From Heterohyrax brucei (taxonomy: Eukaryota > Chordata > Mammalia > Hyracoidea > Procaviidae), in NCBI GenBank assembly GCA_028571685.1, contig CM053141.1, forward strand, positions 131,840,833 through 131,904,832: 64,000 bases of DNA. Direction: 5' to 3'. Shown here one piece after another: positions 33,801 to 41,097 of this stretch (positions within the stretch are counted from its first letter, which is position 1; each line of letters begins with the position of its first letter). The notes beneath the pieces are model-generated. The model had not been told where the DNA came from, searched no databases, and saw nothing but the letters and a program-made list of their open reading frames with translations. The translations under genes were made by a program, and so were the position numbers.

Positions 33801-36497
33801 GGGAAAACATGCTGCCAAAACCCTCTTTAAAGTGTTGAAAAGTAAACACTTCACCTTGAAGCCTAGGTGTGCCTGACCAAATCCAGGGTGTTTTTCAGTT
33901 GCATCATATGCATGTGAAAGCTGGACAATGAACAAAAAAAGAAGAAGAATTGATGCCATTGCAAGGGGTGTTGGAGAAGAATATTGTATATGCCATGGAT
34001 TACCAAAAGAATAAACAGATCTGTGCTAGAAGAAGTACAACCAGAGTGCTCCTTAGAATCAAGCACAGTGAGACTATGTCTTACATACTTTGAAAGTGTT
34101 ATCAGCAGGGATCAGATCAGTATGTCCATTTCCTGGGGAACTTTCAAAAACTTCTGTATCGATAGTTATATCTACATACTTCTACATCTACATCCAAATA
34201 GCTGTATCTAGGTAGCTGTATATCTCTATTTCTACGTCTCTGTTCTTGTTCTCTCTCTCTCTATATATATACACACACACATACAAATATATATATATGC
34301 TCACATGCAAAATTCTTTATAACACTTGTATGCATTTTATCTATTTGCACAATTTCTTGTGAGGATAATCCAGCTAATAATATTAATGTCCCAACATTAA
34401 TGGTGGCACACTGTATTTCAGTCATGGTTCCAGGTTCCAACATCCTGTATACACCTCCAGAAATATTACACACGATATACCCAATCCCACTCAGTTACCA
34501 CACATGCATAATTATAATAATTATGTTTTAGAGCCGTAACTGGGAAAATCACCTTTCTTTGAGACCAATGTTCATGGATGTTAACAATGTCTAACAAAAT
34601 ACACAGTCAATATGTCTTTCCTGAATAGACACAGACCCCTTAAATAGTCACATCTTTGTTTTTATTACATCCCTCAGAATTCTGGAAATCTCAAGACAAG
34701 AACGCTTCTCAGCCTCCAGTAAATGTGCTAGCTCCAGCCTTGAATCAGCCACCAGCAGAGAATTCCCCTGCTTCGATACATCTCACCCATGATGCTCCTG
34801 TATCTGAGTTCGCCCCTGTTAATGAGGATGGTAAGACAAAAGAGAAGGTGGGATCTGACTTTGCTTAGTCTAGCCCCTACTTACTTCACATTCCCCTCAT
34901 AAACAGGAAAAGGCTTCAGGGCAGAGTGACTAGTTTTGAGGTCCTGTGGAGGGATGAATACCAAACATGTCTTCAAGAACAGAGCCAAGCTCCTCAGCAC
35001 AAACTTAAAACATCCCAGCACTGAGTTAGCTGTAGCAGAGGGATTGGGTAGTGCTAATACATGTATGTGCAGGAATTTGATCATAACTCTATTCCTCAGA
35101 GCAGTACAAACTTATAACCTCACATATATAAACATACATCTATATTTCATCATACCAGCTATAGCTTCACTTCCCCTTCCTCTCCCTTATTCTCTCAAAT
35201 ATTCCTTCACTCCCTGTCAATTTTTTTCTATTTCTTAGTAGTACTGTACAGACACACCCTTACCCCCTAATTCTCCATACAATCATTCTTCATGCTCACT
35301 CATCACAGAAATCCCATATTTACTTTGCACCCTCTCACATAGATAATTGGCTTTAACTCCCTCAGACTGCAGCACACTCTAGAAACTGTACACTCCCTGA
35401 AGACAAGACACATCTAAGTCTTAGAATCTCTCAGTCTAATACTCTTAAGTCTTATAGTCCCACAGTCTAACAAAGAAGATGCACAACTCCCCGACTCGCT
35501 CACAGGTACTGTCAGGCCACACAGCACACATAAGCACTCATTCAGCATCCCCTCTCACCAGCACCAAAGATGTTCACCAGATATAACCCAGGACATCCAT
35601 ACAACTCTAGGAGACACATCTCCACATAGTTTTATCACATAATCACTTCAGGTAACATCACATAAAGAATTTCAAAAAACCACAGAAAGTATATATTTCT
35701 ATTCCACTCACCCATACACAGAGATTTCCATAGCCATTTTAACTCTTTAACATTGCACATAGACCTATTCAGGTTTTCTTATGCTTGAATTTTTCCCCCC
35801 AGGAACCCAGAGCATACAGCAAGATATCCCCTATATTATGTTTTCTGAGACTTCCTCGACCTCTCCAGAAGTATCCTTTCCATCCTATTCAGTCGATACA
35901 ATTTACCAGTCTTCAGAATATACAAGAAACGAGAAAAGACGGATGCCAATTTTTTACATGCGTGTCCAAACGAAGAGGGGTGTGGCTGCCTTAGGGGATA
36001 AACAGCAAGGATTTCAGCCTTTTAATAAGAAGCCACGAGTAGAAGAAACTAGCTATACTGAAAAGACCTACAAAGAATTCGCTGTCTCTTCTGTGCGTAC
36101 CAGAGACGAATCAACTGACAGCGACTCCTGCCTGAACTGGGAAGACCAAGAGCAAATAAAAGAATCTGACAACCCAGAAGCACCTTTAGATTTGGAAGAG
36201 AGTTGCAGGGCTAAGACCCCTGACTGGCTAGTGACCGTGGACAGCGGCTTCAGGTGCATGGCCTGTTGCCGGGTCTTTCCCAGCCTGGAGGTCCTGCAGG
36301 AGCACGTGAAGCATGGGGTCGACGAAGGCTTTAGCTGCCGTGCCTTTCATTATGTCTTGGCTTGGCTAAATTTTAAAAGGTGCCAGGAAAAAAAGAAGAA
36401 GAAGAAGAGGAAGGGCAAGATGAAGATAAGCAGGAGTGTGACATCTGAAGGCCATCACGGAAAGAAAAATGTCTTAAGGACATTCTCACTTAAATAG
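9743..36497 (+). CDS. FAM170A: FAM170A-like gene, whole split gene model
   Basis: This is the proposed span of the only protein gene here. Known FAM170A proteins are about 330 residues, nuclear, testis-biased, with one C2H2-like finger, and have been linked to heat-shock gene activation and spermiogenesis. The model joins exon 1 (9743-9812), one or more exon-2 cassettes (11734-11871, 19345-19482, 27843-27980), optionally 34678-34830, and the terminal exon (35803-36497). Every junction has AG/GT ends and phase 1. With one cassette the product is 300 residues, with one cassette plus the 34678 exon 351, and with all exons 443. The 27 kb span is unusually large, because the only intact first exon lies in the farthest of three tandem copies. 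Which cassettes are used cannot be read from sequence; a partly dead locus remains possible. Confidence 0.7.
9813..11733 (+). other. Intron 1 of unit 1
   Basis: Begins 'gtatgt' and ends 'tttaatttctcag'. Contains a G/A-rich tract at 9880-10010 that recurs at the same place in units 2 (17120-17225) and 3 (25315-25450). No other exon-like block was seen. Confidence 0.55.
11734..11871 (+). CDS. FAM170A: FAM170A exon 2, cassette A1 (unit 1)
   Basis: 138 nt, open only in the frame set by exon 1. It reads from KFATDDGQQRHK through SSEHFPDISSEDKLTSAG and ends at 'gctg|gtaagg'. It matches cassettes A2 and A3 in length, splice sites and phase, but only 22 of 46 residues are identical to A2. By eye about 40 of 136 bases differ, nearly all changing an amino acid. 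That is more divergence than the flanking intron appears to show. The other two frames have early stops, so the open frame is notable for a short exon. It could be diversifying, or drifting but still open by chance. Confidence 0.65.
11872..12467. other. Unit 1, downstream of cassette A1
   Basis: Non-coding and shared with units 2 and 3. It ends in the unit boundary motif 'ctcaggctcccacagtgtca'. Confidence 0.5.
12512..12705 (+). repeat. AfroSINE-like repeat inside unit 2
   Basis: 'gggcaactgttaagtgctcgg' to 'gggttactgtgagttgtcatcc'. It occupies the same position as the copies at 5120 and 20147. Confidence 0.7.
12706..16989. other. Unit 2 interior upstream of exon 1 remnant
   Basis: No conserved coding sequence. 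Antisense open frames of 138 and 156 codons at 15596-16217 lie over sequence that is deleted in unit 1 and rearranged in unit 3, so they are not supported as genes. An RTE-like tail and reversed SINE remnant lie at 16080-16260, as in unit 1. Confidence 0.5.
13572..13853 (+). mobile_element. RTE-type LINE 3' end, unit 2 specific
   Basis: 'gatacaaccagagcgctcc', 'ggcatcatacttggtaaagc', 'gttgctatgagtcagaaccg', ending 'cacctaacaacaac'. Absent from the equivalent place in units 1 (near 6165) and 3 (near 21215), so it inserted after the duplication or was lost twice. Confidence 0.82.
16990..17060 (+). pseudogene. FAM170A: FAM170A exon 1 remnant (unit 2)
   Basis: Aligns base for base with exon 1 at 9743, including the 'gaaccatgaag' start and a usable donor 'caaaaa|gtgtat'. 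It has one extra base in the A-rich part and an in-frame TAA at codon 12 (MKQKKKEKISG then stop), so it cannot encode the N-terminus. A downstream cassette could still be reached by a transcript starting in unit 1. Confidence 0.8.
17061..19344 (+). other. Intron-like segment of unit 2
   Basis: Aligns with the unit 1 intron, with an additional stretch near 18410-18780. The last 115 bases before exon A2 are nearly identical to unit 3, far more than the rest of the intron. Confidence 0.5.
19345..19482 (+). CDS. FAM170A: FAM170A exon 2, cassette A2 (unit 2)
   Basis: 138 nt between 'ctgtaatttctcag' and 'gtaagg', open in the expected phase. Its end reads SSSEYFTCVSSINKLVGAG, which I align with the human segment TSTSEYCSCVSSSRKLIHSG recalled from memory. 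It is therefore the best match to the ancestral exon 2. It differs from A3 at five bases, three of them silent and two conservative (N/D, V/I). With its own exon 1 dead, it needs a transcript that starts upstream. An antisense frame of 172 codons covers this exon (19016-19534) but has no support. Confidence 0.75.
19483..20096. other. Unit 2, downstream of cassette A2
   Basis: Non-coding; equivalent to 11872-12467. Confidence 0.5.
20147..20330 (+). repeat. AfroSINE-like repeat inside unit 3
   Basis: 'gtgctcagcttttattcaaaag' to 'gggttgctatgaattagaaacc'. Same position as in units 1 and 2. Confidence 0.68.
20331..23079. other. Unit 3 interior, non-coding
   Basis: Alignable with units 1 and 2. 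A purine tract lies at 20620-20710. No conserved open frame was found. Confidence 0.5.
23080..23580. other. Unit 3-specific, less AT-rich insert
   Basis: This block has no counterpart in units 1 or 2; alignment with unit 2 resumes near 23590. Short frames on both strands overlap here, none recognisable. It contains a near-repeat ('gcgtgcagc' and 'acgtgcagc') at about 23242 and 23279. The origin is unknown, possibly an unrecognised repeat. Confidence 0.35.
24323..24847 (-). mobile_element. Solo MaLR-like LTR with 5-bp duplication
   Basis: 525 bp starting 'tgttttagtcagctagtgcc' and ending 'cacaattcaacccatgaca'. It is flanked on both sides by ATGTC (24318-24322 and 24848-24852). Read on the - strand it begins 'tgtcatgggttgaattgtg', the MaLR LTR start. 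It is present only in unit 3. Confidence 0.82.
25192..25262 (+). pseudogene. FAM170A: FAM170A exon 1 remnant (unit 3)
   Basis: Clear copy of exon 1 in the same context ('gcagaaccatg'), but codon 2 is TAG and the donor GT has become TT ('caaaaaatt'). It can neither start translation of the protein nor splice normally. Confidence 0.8.
25263..25579. other. Unit 3 intron start with purine tract
   Basis: Contains the G/A-rich tract (25315-25450) shared by all three units. Otherwise nothing recognisable. Confidence 0.5.
25580..25740 (-). repeat. AfroSINE-type SINE, unit 3 specific
   Basis: 'aaaaaaccaactgcagtc' to 'acaccaccagggtttcc', splitting the shared motif 'tctctatcacagacat' / 'atcacaaacac'. 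Absent from unit 2. Confidence 0.9.
25788..26790 (+). mobile_element. MaLR internal region with shortened 3' LTR
   Basis: Internal sequence with degraded gag-like remnants leads to a purine tract ('ggggggcaaagggtggaa', 26655-26672). An LTR beginning 'tgtcatgggttgaatc' follows and is shortened internally before ending 'agcagtactaggtgactaaaaca'. It parallels 43400-45888 closely. It replaces about 0.5 kb that unit 2 still has. Confidence 0.65.
27843..27980 (+). CDS. FAM170A: FAM170A exon 2, cassette A3 (unit 3)
   Basis: 138 nt with the same acceptor ('tgtaatttctcag') and donor ('gtaagg') as A2, open in phase 1 and ending SSSEYFTCVSSINKLIGAG. Differences from A2 are mostly silent. It is the cassette closest to the terminal exon, about 7.8 kb upstream, and so the likeliest original partner. 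Because its unit's exon 1 is dead, use requires splicing from exon 1 at 9743. An antisense frame over it (27676-28032) mirrors the one over A2 and only reflects copying. Confidence 0.75.
28328..28476 (-). repeat. AfroSINE-type SINE, unit 3 specific
   Basis: 'caaaaccaagaacccactgcc' to 'tacaccaccaggttttc', inserted between 'acattatcaggaag'-type sequences that are contiguous in unit 2. Confidence 0.88.
28731..29077. other. Spacer after the tandem array
   Basis: Single-copy; starts right after the unit 3 boundary. Two overlapping frames (104 and 123 codons from 28644) run across the array boundary and have no recognisable domain. Confidence 0.4.
29078..29246 (+). repeat. AfroSINE-type SINE
   Basis: 'caaactctggtggcatagtgg' to 'actgactcaacagcaacaggc' plus a T-rich tail. 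Confidence 0.86.
29395..29880 (+). mobile_element. L2 LINE 3' end, ancient
   Basis: Follows the L2 order: 'cactgcacactggcttc', 'gctgctccccaaatgttcc', a degraded middle, then 'gacatgaagtagacactcaatg' and 'atatttattgaatgtaa'. Highly diverged, as expected for L2. Confidence 0.65.
29881..31239. other. AT-rich spacer, perhaps old L1
   Basis: 30240-30540 resembles antisense L1 3' sequence ('taaattgctaggccatagtg'), not firmly. A (TA)/(CA) patch lies at 30770-30800. No gene. Confidence 0.35.
31240..31475 (+). mobile_element. Degraded LTR fragment
   Basis: 'aggtgattggttgatac' and 'acataatggagggtaatctg' match a widespread mammalian LTR-type motif (cacattatggagggcaatctg). Family not certain. Confidence 0.35.
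31478..31595 (-). repeat. AfroSINE-type SINE, partial
   Basis: 'tataggacagagtgtaactgcc' to 'gcccccaggttttct'. The 3' tail part of the SINE is missing. Confidence 0.8.
31596..32188. other. A-rich spacer
   Basis: No gene; poly-A at 31995-32011. A short frame at 31519-31758 overlaps the SINE and is not supported. Confidence 0.45.
32189..32392 (+). repeat. AfroSINE, long variant
   Basis: 'gagcagccctggtgtcccagg' to 'gactTGATAACAATGAG', with the extra internal segment ('gaaagatgtgacagtttgc') typical of the longer subfamily. Confidence 0.8.
32447..32613 (-). repeat. AfroSINE-type SINE
   Basis: 'cagaccaaacctgataccg' to 'tgctccaccagggctcc'. Confidence 0.82.
32644..33310 (-). mobile_element. MLT1-like LTR, reverse orientation
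   Basis: Starts 'tgtattagtttcccactgctgctg', the reverse of an MLT1-type 3' end, and later has 'ggtaacattcacacgtcc' and 'ttggggtggggc'. Diverged. Confidence 0.55.
33410..34130 (+). mobile_element. RTE LINE, reverse transcriptase C-terminal remnant
   Basis: Translated fragments read LSPYLFSLYVEQIIQQAGLY then INNLHYTDDTTSLAES, the RTE form of the region around the reverse transcriptase YADD box with the catalytic motif degraded to YTDD. The sequence continues to 'gtacaaccagagtgctcc' and stops before the usual 3' end. Several stops and frameshifts; inactive. Confidence 0.8.
34248..34300. repeat. Compound microsatellite
   Basis: (CT)n then (AT)n, (AC)n and (AT)n in about 50 bp. Confidence 0.85.
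34678..34830 (+). CDS. FAM170A: Candidate extra FAM170A exon (exon B)
   Basis: 153 nt between a good acceptor ('ttattacatccctcag') and donor ('gatg|gtaaga'), starting with two bases and ending with one, so it fits the phase 1/phase 1 slot exactly. It reads FWKSQDKNASQPPVNVLA and ends APVSEFAPVNEDG, with no stop across 51 codons. 'WKSQDKNASQPP' resembles 'SKSQEDALQPG' of human FAM170A as I recall it. Flanking introns do not resemble those of cassettes A1-A3, so it is not a fourth recent copy. It lies 972 bp upstream of the terminal exon. It could be an ancient exon-2 paralogue, an extra constitutive exon, or chance. Confidence 0.55.
34831..35802 (+). other. Last intron of the FAM170A model
   Basis: Runs from 'gtaaga' to 'tgaatttttccccccag', with a strong pyrimidine tract before the acceptor. 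No repeat recognised. Confidence 0.6.
35803..36497 (+). CDS. FAM170A: FAM170A terminal coding exon
   Basis: 230 codons plus stop, entered in phase 1 after 'ccccccag'. The order matches FAM170A. A Ser/Tyr-rich start comes first. RRMPIFYMRVQTKRGVAA then parallels human GMKIYYMQVQMNKGVAV, and an acidic stretch follows. The core AKTPDWLVTVDSGFRCMAC continues into VLQEHVKHG and EGFSC. The C2H2-like finger is C-x2-C-x12-H-x2-H (cysteines at 36255 and 36264, histidines at 36303 and 36312). The inferred role is a nuclear, male germline protein linked to transcription. The tail is odd: in place of the Glu-rich human C-terminus it has KKKKKKRKGKMK, then ends early. One extra base in the A7 run at 36388-36394 would restore a Glu-rich frame. 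Read from genomic DNA this frame can be extended upstream to an ATG at 35781, but that codon lies before the splice site and is probably not used. Confidence 0.92.
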
Positions 36498-38019
36498 GCA
36501 CCCTGTTTTTCAGCCCCTGAAAAGAAGAAACGATCAGAAGAGATTCCTGAAGGGGACTGATTTGTCGTCTCTAAGCATCCATACTACTCACCTTTGTTTA
36601 CACAGGCCTACCACCACAACCACACCACCAACCTTAGGGCTAGCAAAAAACGCCTTTAAAAATATTCACTGCTCTTCCCGAAAGCTTCAGTTCCTTCATA
36701 ACAACCCAGGCCATTTGGACTGAGGAGTTCAAATAACGATGTTCAGAAAACCAGTACAGTCTGACAGCAATCTGTCTATCCCCCAACCTCAAGGCAAGCA
36801 GGATTTAAAATCGTTCAGCTCCATCTCCTACAGCTGCTCTTTATTGCCCTTGTTTAATGCTGTGCCCAGTTCTGAAGAAAATATCCACATAGAGCCTTAA
36901 GCAAAGCCAGAAACACCAGGAATACTTTGCACTGAGAATACCTGGAATGCCATTGCCTGCTACGGTGGAACTTCATACCCTCTCAGGACCAGGGGCCACT
37001 GAAAATAGCTGTCTGTGTGCCTTCAGGGGATGGAGTAAAGGACAGTATGGGTACAGCGGCATTAGAACTACAGGAAGCGAATTTCTCATACCTAGAGTTA
37101 GCACAGTGGAATAAGTTTCCAGCAAACTAATGAAATAGCTCTCGTGGACAAGATTCAGGCAGAAGACTGATGTCATCCTGGCAGGAATTTGGGGGAGAAG
37201 ATTGCTAGACTGATAGAGTGTTCAAAGAGACCTTCTAATTTCTGTCCCTATTATTTCTGCTATTTTCTCAATTCTCTTTTATTCATTGTAGGCTTGCACA
37301 CCAGGCTCATTGTGTTACCCTCTAGACACTATCTTTCACCCCATGCAAACATAATCACCCACCACACGCAAAATATACATGAATACATACTTGATATAAA
37401 AAAGTACAAACAATACGGAACTTAAATAGTACAAATTGAAATACTTTTTTCTTGCACTCCGATATACCATTGCCCTGAAAGCATTCTTTGTTAACAGTTT
37501 AAAATATTTGTCTATATTCTTTCCTATGAAACAAAATATATTTTTTCTATATTTCCATCTAATATACTCAGCTGAACAGTTATTTGGTTGTAGGACATTC
37601 TTATTACTGATATAGGGAAAAAGTGCCTGTATAGATGAAATCAAAAGCAGCTAAAAACTGCCTCTTGCTTTCTTTGGGCTTATGCACATGCAAGTGCACA
37701 AACACTTCTTATAAAGTCATGTTAATGGGAAAGGATACAACGTATCGTGAATATTTTTCAGATAACCAAATATGTGTATATAACATTGCCCCAAATATCA
37801 TAATGTAGCTTTAAACTTAAAATACTTTAAGTGTGAAAGGTACCATCTTTCAAAAAATATCATTTGCATGTTTAATTATTTGTGTGTCTTTTGTGAATTT
37901 TCAAAGATAAATTTTTACTTTTGTTTTTTTGCCATCTTCAGAGGAATAGGAACCAAGTAAGTATAAGTATAAATACCTGTATGTTACCTAAATGCCATTT
38001 AAAAAATATAAGAGTATTC
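36498..38019 (+). other. 3' flank of FAM170A
   Basis: The first few hundred bases should be 3' UTR. A phrase at 36515-36561 ('tttttcag' then PEKKKRSEEIPEGD and stop) looks like a small acceptor plus terminal exon, but no convincing donor precedes it. No AATAAA was found soon after the stop. The rest is unremarkable AT-rich sequence. Confidence 0.45.
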
Positions 38020-38830
38020 TTAAAACTATATATGTATATATACATATATATGTATATATGTATGTATATACATATATGTATATATGTATGTATATACATG
38101 TATATGTATATATACATATATACATATACATGTATATACATATATATACATATATATGTATGTGTATATATATACATATATATTTATACATATATATATT
38201 TATATACATATATATTTATACATATACATATATATTTATATATATTTTTAAAACTATATATGTATATGTATATATGTATGTATATACATATATGTATATA
38301 TGTATGTATATACATGTATATGTATATATACACATATACATATACATATATACATATACATGTATATATACACATACATATATATACATATACATATACA
38401 TATATATAGTTTTAAAAATATATATGTATATATATACATATATACATATATGTATATACATACATATATATAGTTTTAAGAATATATATAAATACCTGTA
38501 TGTTACCTAAATGTTATTTTAAAAATATAAGAGTATTCTTAAAACTATATATGTATATATACATATATATGTATATGTGTATATATATGTATGTATATAT
38601 ACATATATATATGCATATATACATATATGCACATATACATATACATACATATATATGTATATACATACATATATGTATATACATACATATATATACATAT
38701 GAGTCGGATCCGACTCGACGGCACTTGGCCTTGGCTTGGCATGTATATGCATATATGTATATATACATATATATAGTTTTAAGAATATATATATACTCTC
38801 CATACATACATATATGTATATGTAAATAGA
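38020..38830. repeat. AT-rich palindromic microsatellite block
   Basis: Built of TATATACA/TGTATATA permutations. Non-microsatellite anchors recur. 'cctgtatgttacctaaatg' appears at about 37976 and 38496, indicating a roughly 520-bp duplication. 'gtattcttaaaactatata' at 38013 and 38533 is the inverse of 'tatatagttttaagaatat' at about 38467 and 38771, giving long inverted repeats. Tyr/Ile-rich open frames on all strands here are an artefact of the repeat. Confidence 0.85.
38701..38740 (+). repeat. Tail-only SINE insertion in microsatellite
   Basis: Forty bases starting 'gagtcggatccgactc' (a perfect 16-bp palindrome), then 'gacggcacttggc' and two further 'cttggc' repeats, set abruptly in TATATACA repeats. 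It corresponds to the 3' tail of the AfroSINE without any tRNA-related head. The surrounding repeat hides any target duplication. Confidence 0.75.
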
Positions 38831-39065
38831 GAGAGAAACTAAAATAAAAATGATATTCTTTGTAGTTGTAGCTTTCACCCTTCTGAAGTTAGTAAAGTTT
38901 AAAACTGCACTATGATACTTTGGACACCTGCTTATATACATATTTGAATATCTTGAAACTATTCATTATATATTGTATCCTTTCCCATGAATATGTGTGC
39001 ATAAGAAGTATGTTGTGCATTTCTGTGCACAAGTTCATCAAAGCCAAGACGTAGGTTGTAGGTAC

Positions 39066-39609
39066 TTTACTTTCATCTAGCCTATACTTTTTCCCTCTTT
39101 CTTTGATGAGAATGTATGACTTCAGGTCAAATATGTTGGCAAATGAGTTAGATTAGGTAAATTTTAGTATTTCATCACTTGACTTCCATGATTGGTCTTG
39201 GAGTAAGCATCTGTCCATGCTGAACCAATCTGTACTAACAGTTTTAAAATTAAAACAGAAAACAAAGAGATTAATAGGGGTTACCGATGAGTGCTCCTTG
39301 GCCTGCTACTCAAATTAAGGTTATGAGCCTCTACACTTTTACTTTCATCTAGCCTATACTCTTTCCCTCTTTCTTTGATGAAAATGTCTGACTTCTAGTC
39401 AAATACGTGGGCAAGTGAGTCAGATTAGGTCAGTTTTAGTACTTCATCACTTGAATTCCATAATTAGTCTTGGAATAAGTATCCGTCCATGCTGAACTGA
39501 TCTGTATCGACAGTTTTAAAATTAAAACAGAAAACAAAGTGATCAATAGGGATTAACAATGAATGCTCCTTGGCCTGTATCTGAAATTAAGGTTGTGAGT
39601 CTCTATCAC
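39066..39609 (+). repeat. Tandem duplication, period about 272 bp
   Basis: Two adjacent copies beginning 'tttactttcatctagcctata' at 39066 and 39338, each running through 'gttttaaaattaaaacagaaaac' and 'tgctccttggcctg'. Roughly 88-90% identical by eye. Neither copy has a coding frame or a known repeat signature. Confidence 0.88.
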
Positions 39610-40329
39610 TAAATTCACTTCCATTTATGTCTTTTAACACCTGTTATAGCTGTTTATGAATTCATTAAGCCTTCCCATTAAGCCCTTTAAGATAAATTGT
39701 TTTGTTTCAATTAGCCTGAGTTGTTTATTTTTGTTTGTTGCTTAATTTACTTTAAATTAGATGCAAAGTAGTTTCAACATAGCAATTTCTTCCCTTTTAA
39801 TACTGGAAGTGATATGGTAGTACAGTATATTTTGAGGACTATAAACTGAAATGGTAAAGCATATACTTATACTTCATAGGTACAATGTGTCCTTGATTAA
39901 GTAGAAAGGTACATTAAACTTCTTTGAATGTGTTAACAATAGAATTGGATTTCAATACAGAGGGTCTGGGCTAAAATCTTTACTTCCATTTAGCAGGTTT
40001 TTATTCTTTCTGAGTCAACTTGCTCATCTTGAATGTGGGGATCATAACCACAAGGATGGCAATTATAAAAGTAATAAAATATAAGTAAAATAATGTAATA
40101 TAGTGATTGGTATAAAAGGGATATTAAAATATTATTCATTTTTAACATTGAAACTTTTTTACACCTTTAGTTTTCAGCAGCCTGTGATGTACCAAAGGTT
40201 TTGAAAACTTAACTAACTTTGAAACCACCATCCATTTAAGCTGTTACAGAACTGTACTCTTAACTTAACCAAATTACTTGTCTGATCAGTAATCATTAAC
40301 CTTGTGAAATTTTAACATTAACCAGAGTC
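39610..40329. other. Unassigned AT-rich spacer
   Basis: No gene, splice structure or repeat family recognised. Confidence 0.45.
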
Positions 40330-40863
40330 TAATAATAAAAATATCCAGAATCCTAGTGCTAAGTTACCCAACAAAGAAAACAAAGATATATCATTTCTCA
40401 AGAGAAAAGACAACAGATGCCAATCACAACCTACTATTGTAATTATGTCCTATGAGAGAAAGCTAAACAATGCTACAATGAACAGAGAATTAACAGAGCC
40501 TCACAGACCAAGGGGCAATACCGTATTTTATAAAACTCATGTACTTAGTGTTTCACAAATAGAAGAGAAAGAGATTAGTACAGAAAAAAACCGAAGAAAT
40601 TATGACTGAAGATTTTCTAAATTTGCTGAAAAATTTCAGATTCAAAAGGCTCACTGAATAAGCCCTACAGAACATGTACATAACCTGCATAATGAACACT
40701 GCAAAATGTCAATGAAAGAAATCAAAGAATATCTACATAAATGGAGAGACACAACATGTTAATAGGCTCAACAATCAAGATGTCAATTCTCAGTCCAATG
40801 ATCTACAGATATAACACAAATCCAATGAAAATCCCAAAACAATGTTTCATGTTTTTTTCCTTT

Positions 40864-40896
<33 letters not shown>

Positions 40897-41097
40897 TGAC
40901 CAGCTTATTTCAAAATTCATAGGGAAAACAAAAGAATTAAAGTAGCTAAAACAATATTGCAAAAGAAAAGTGGCACTGGAGGAATAACACTACCTAAGTT
41001 TAAGACTTAATAAGTAGGTAATCAATCTACAATGGCAGACCTATAGGTACATAGAGCAATGCAACAATAAAGAATAGAGAACGCAGAAATGGACATT
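40330..41097 (+). mobile_element. Old L1 fragments
   Basis: 'aaattatgactgaagattttc' with 'aaatttgctgaaaaatttcag' resembles L1M sequence. 40670-41097 reads as degraded ORF2 ('aatccaatgaaaatccc', 'aattcatagggaaaac'), with a (CT)n(GT)n run at 40862-40895 inside. Confidence 0.6.

Noticed and set aside
34656-34868. Stand-alone 70-codon frame MFLLHPSEFWK... as its own gene
   Set aside because: The start codon lies before a good splice acceptor; the segment is better read as an internal exon.
36515-36561. Small additional terminal exon ending PEKKKRSEEIPEGD
   Set aside because: An acceptor-like sequence exists but no good donor precedes it, and the upstream frame already stops; left as a note only.
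38020-38830. CRISPR-like regular repeats
   Set aside because: Simple-sequence microsatellite in a mammalian genome, without constant repeats and unique spacers.
37921-38941. Many Tyr/Ile-rich open frames of 60-172 codons on both strands
   Set aside because: They are translations of TATATACA repeats; composition and multi-frame overlap are artefacts.
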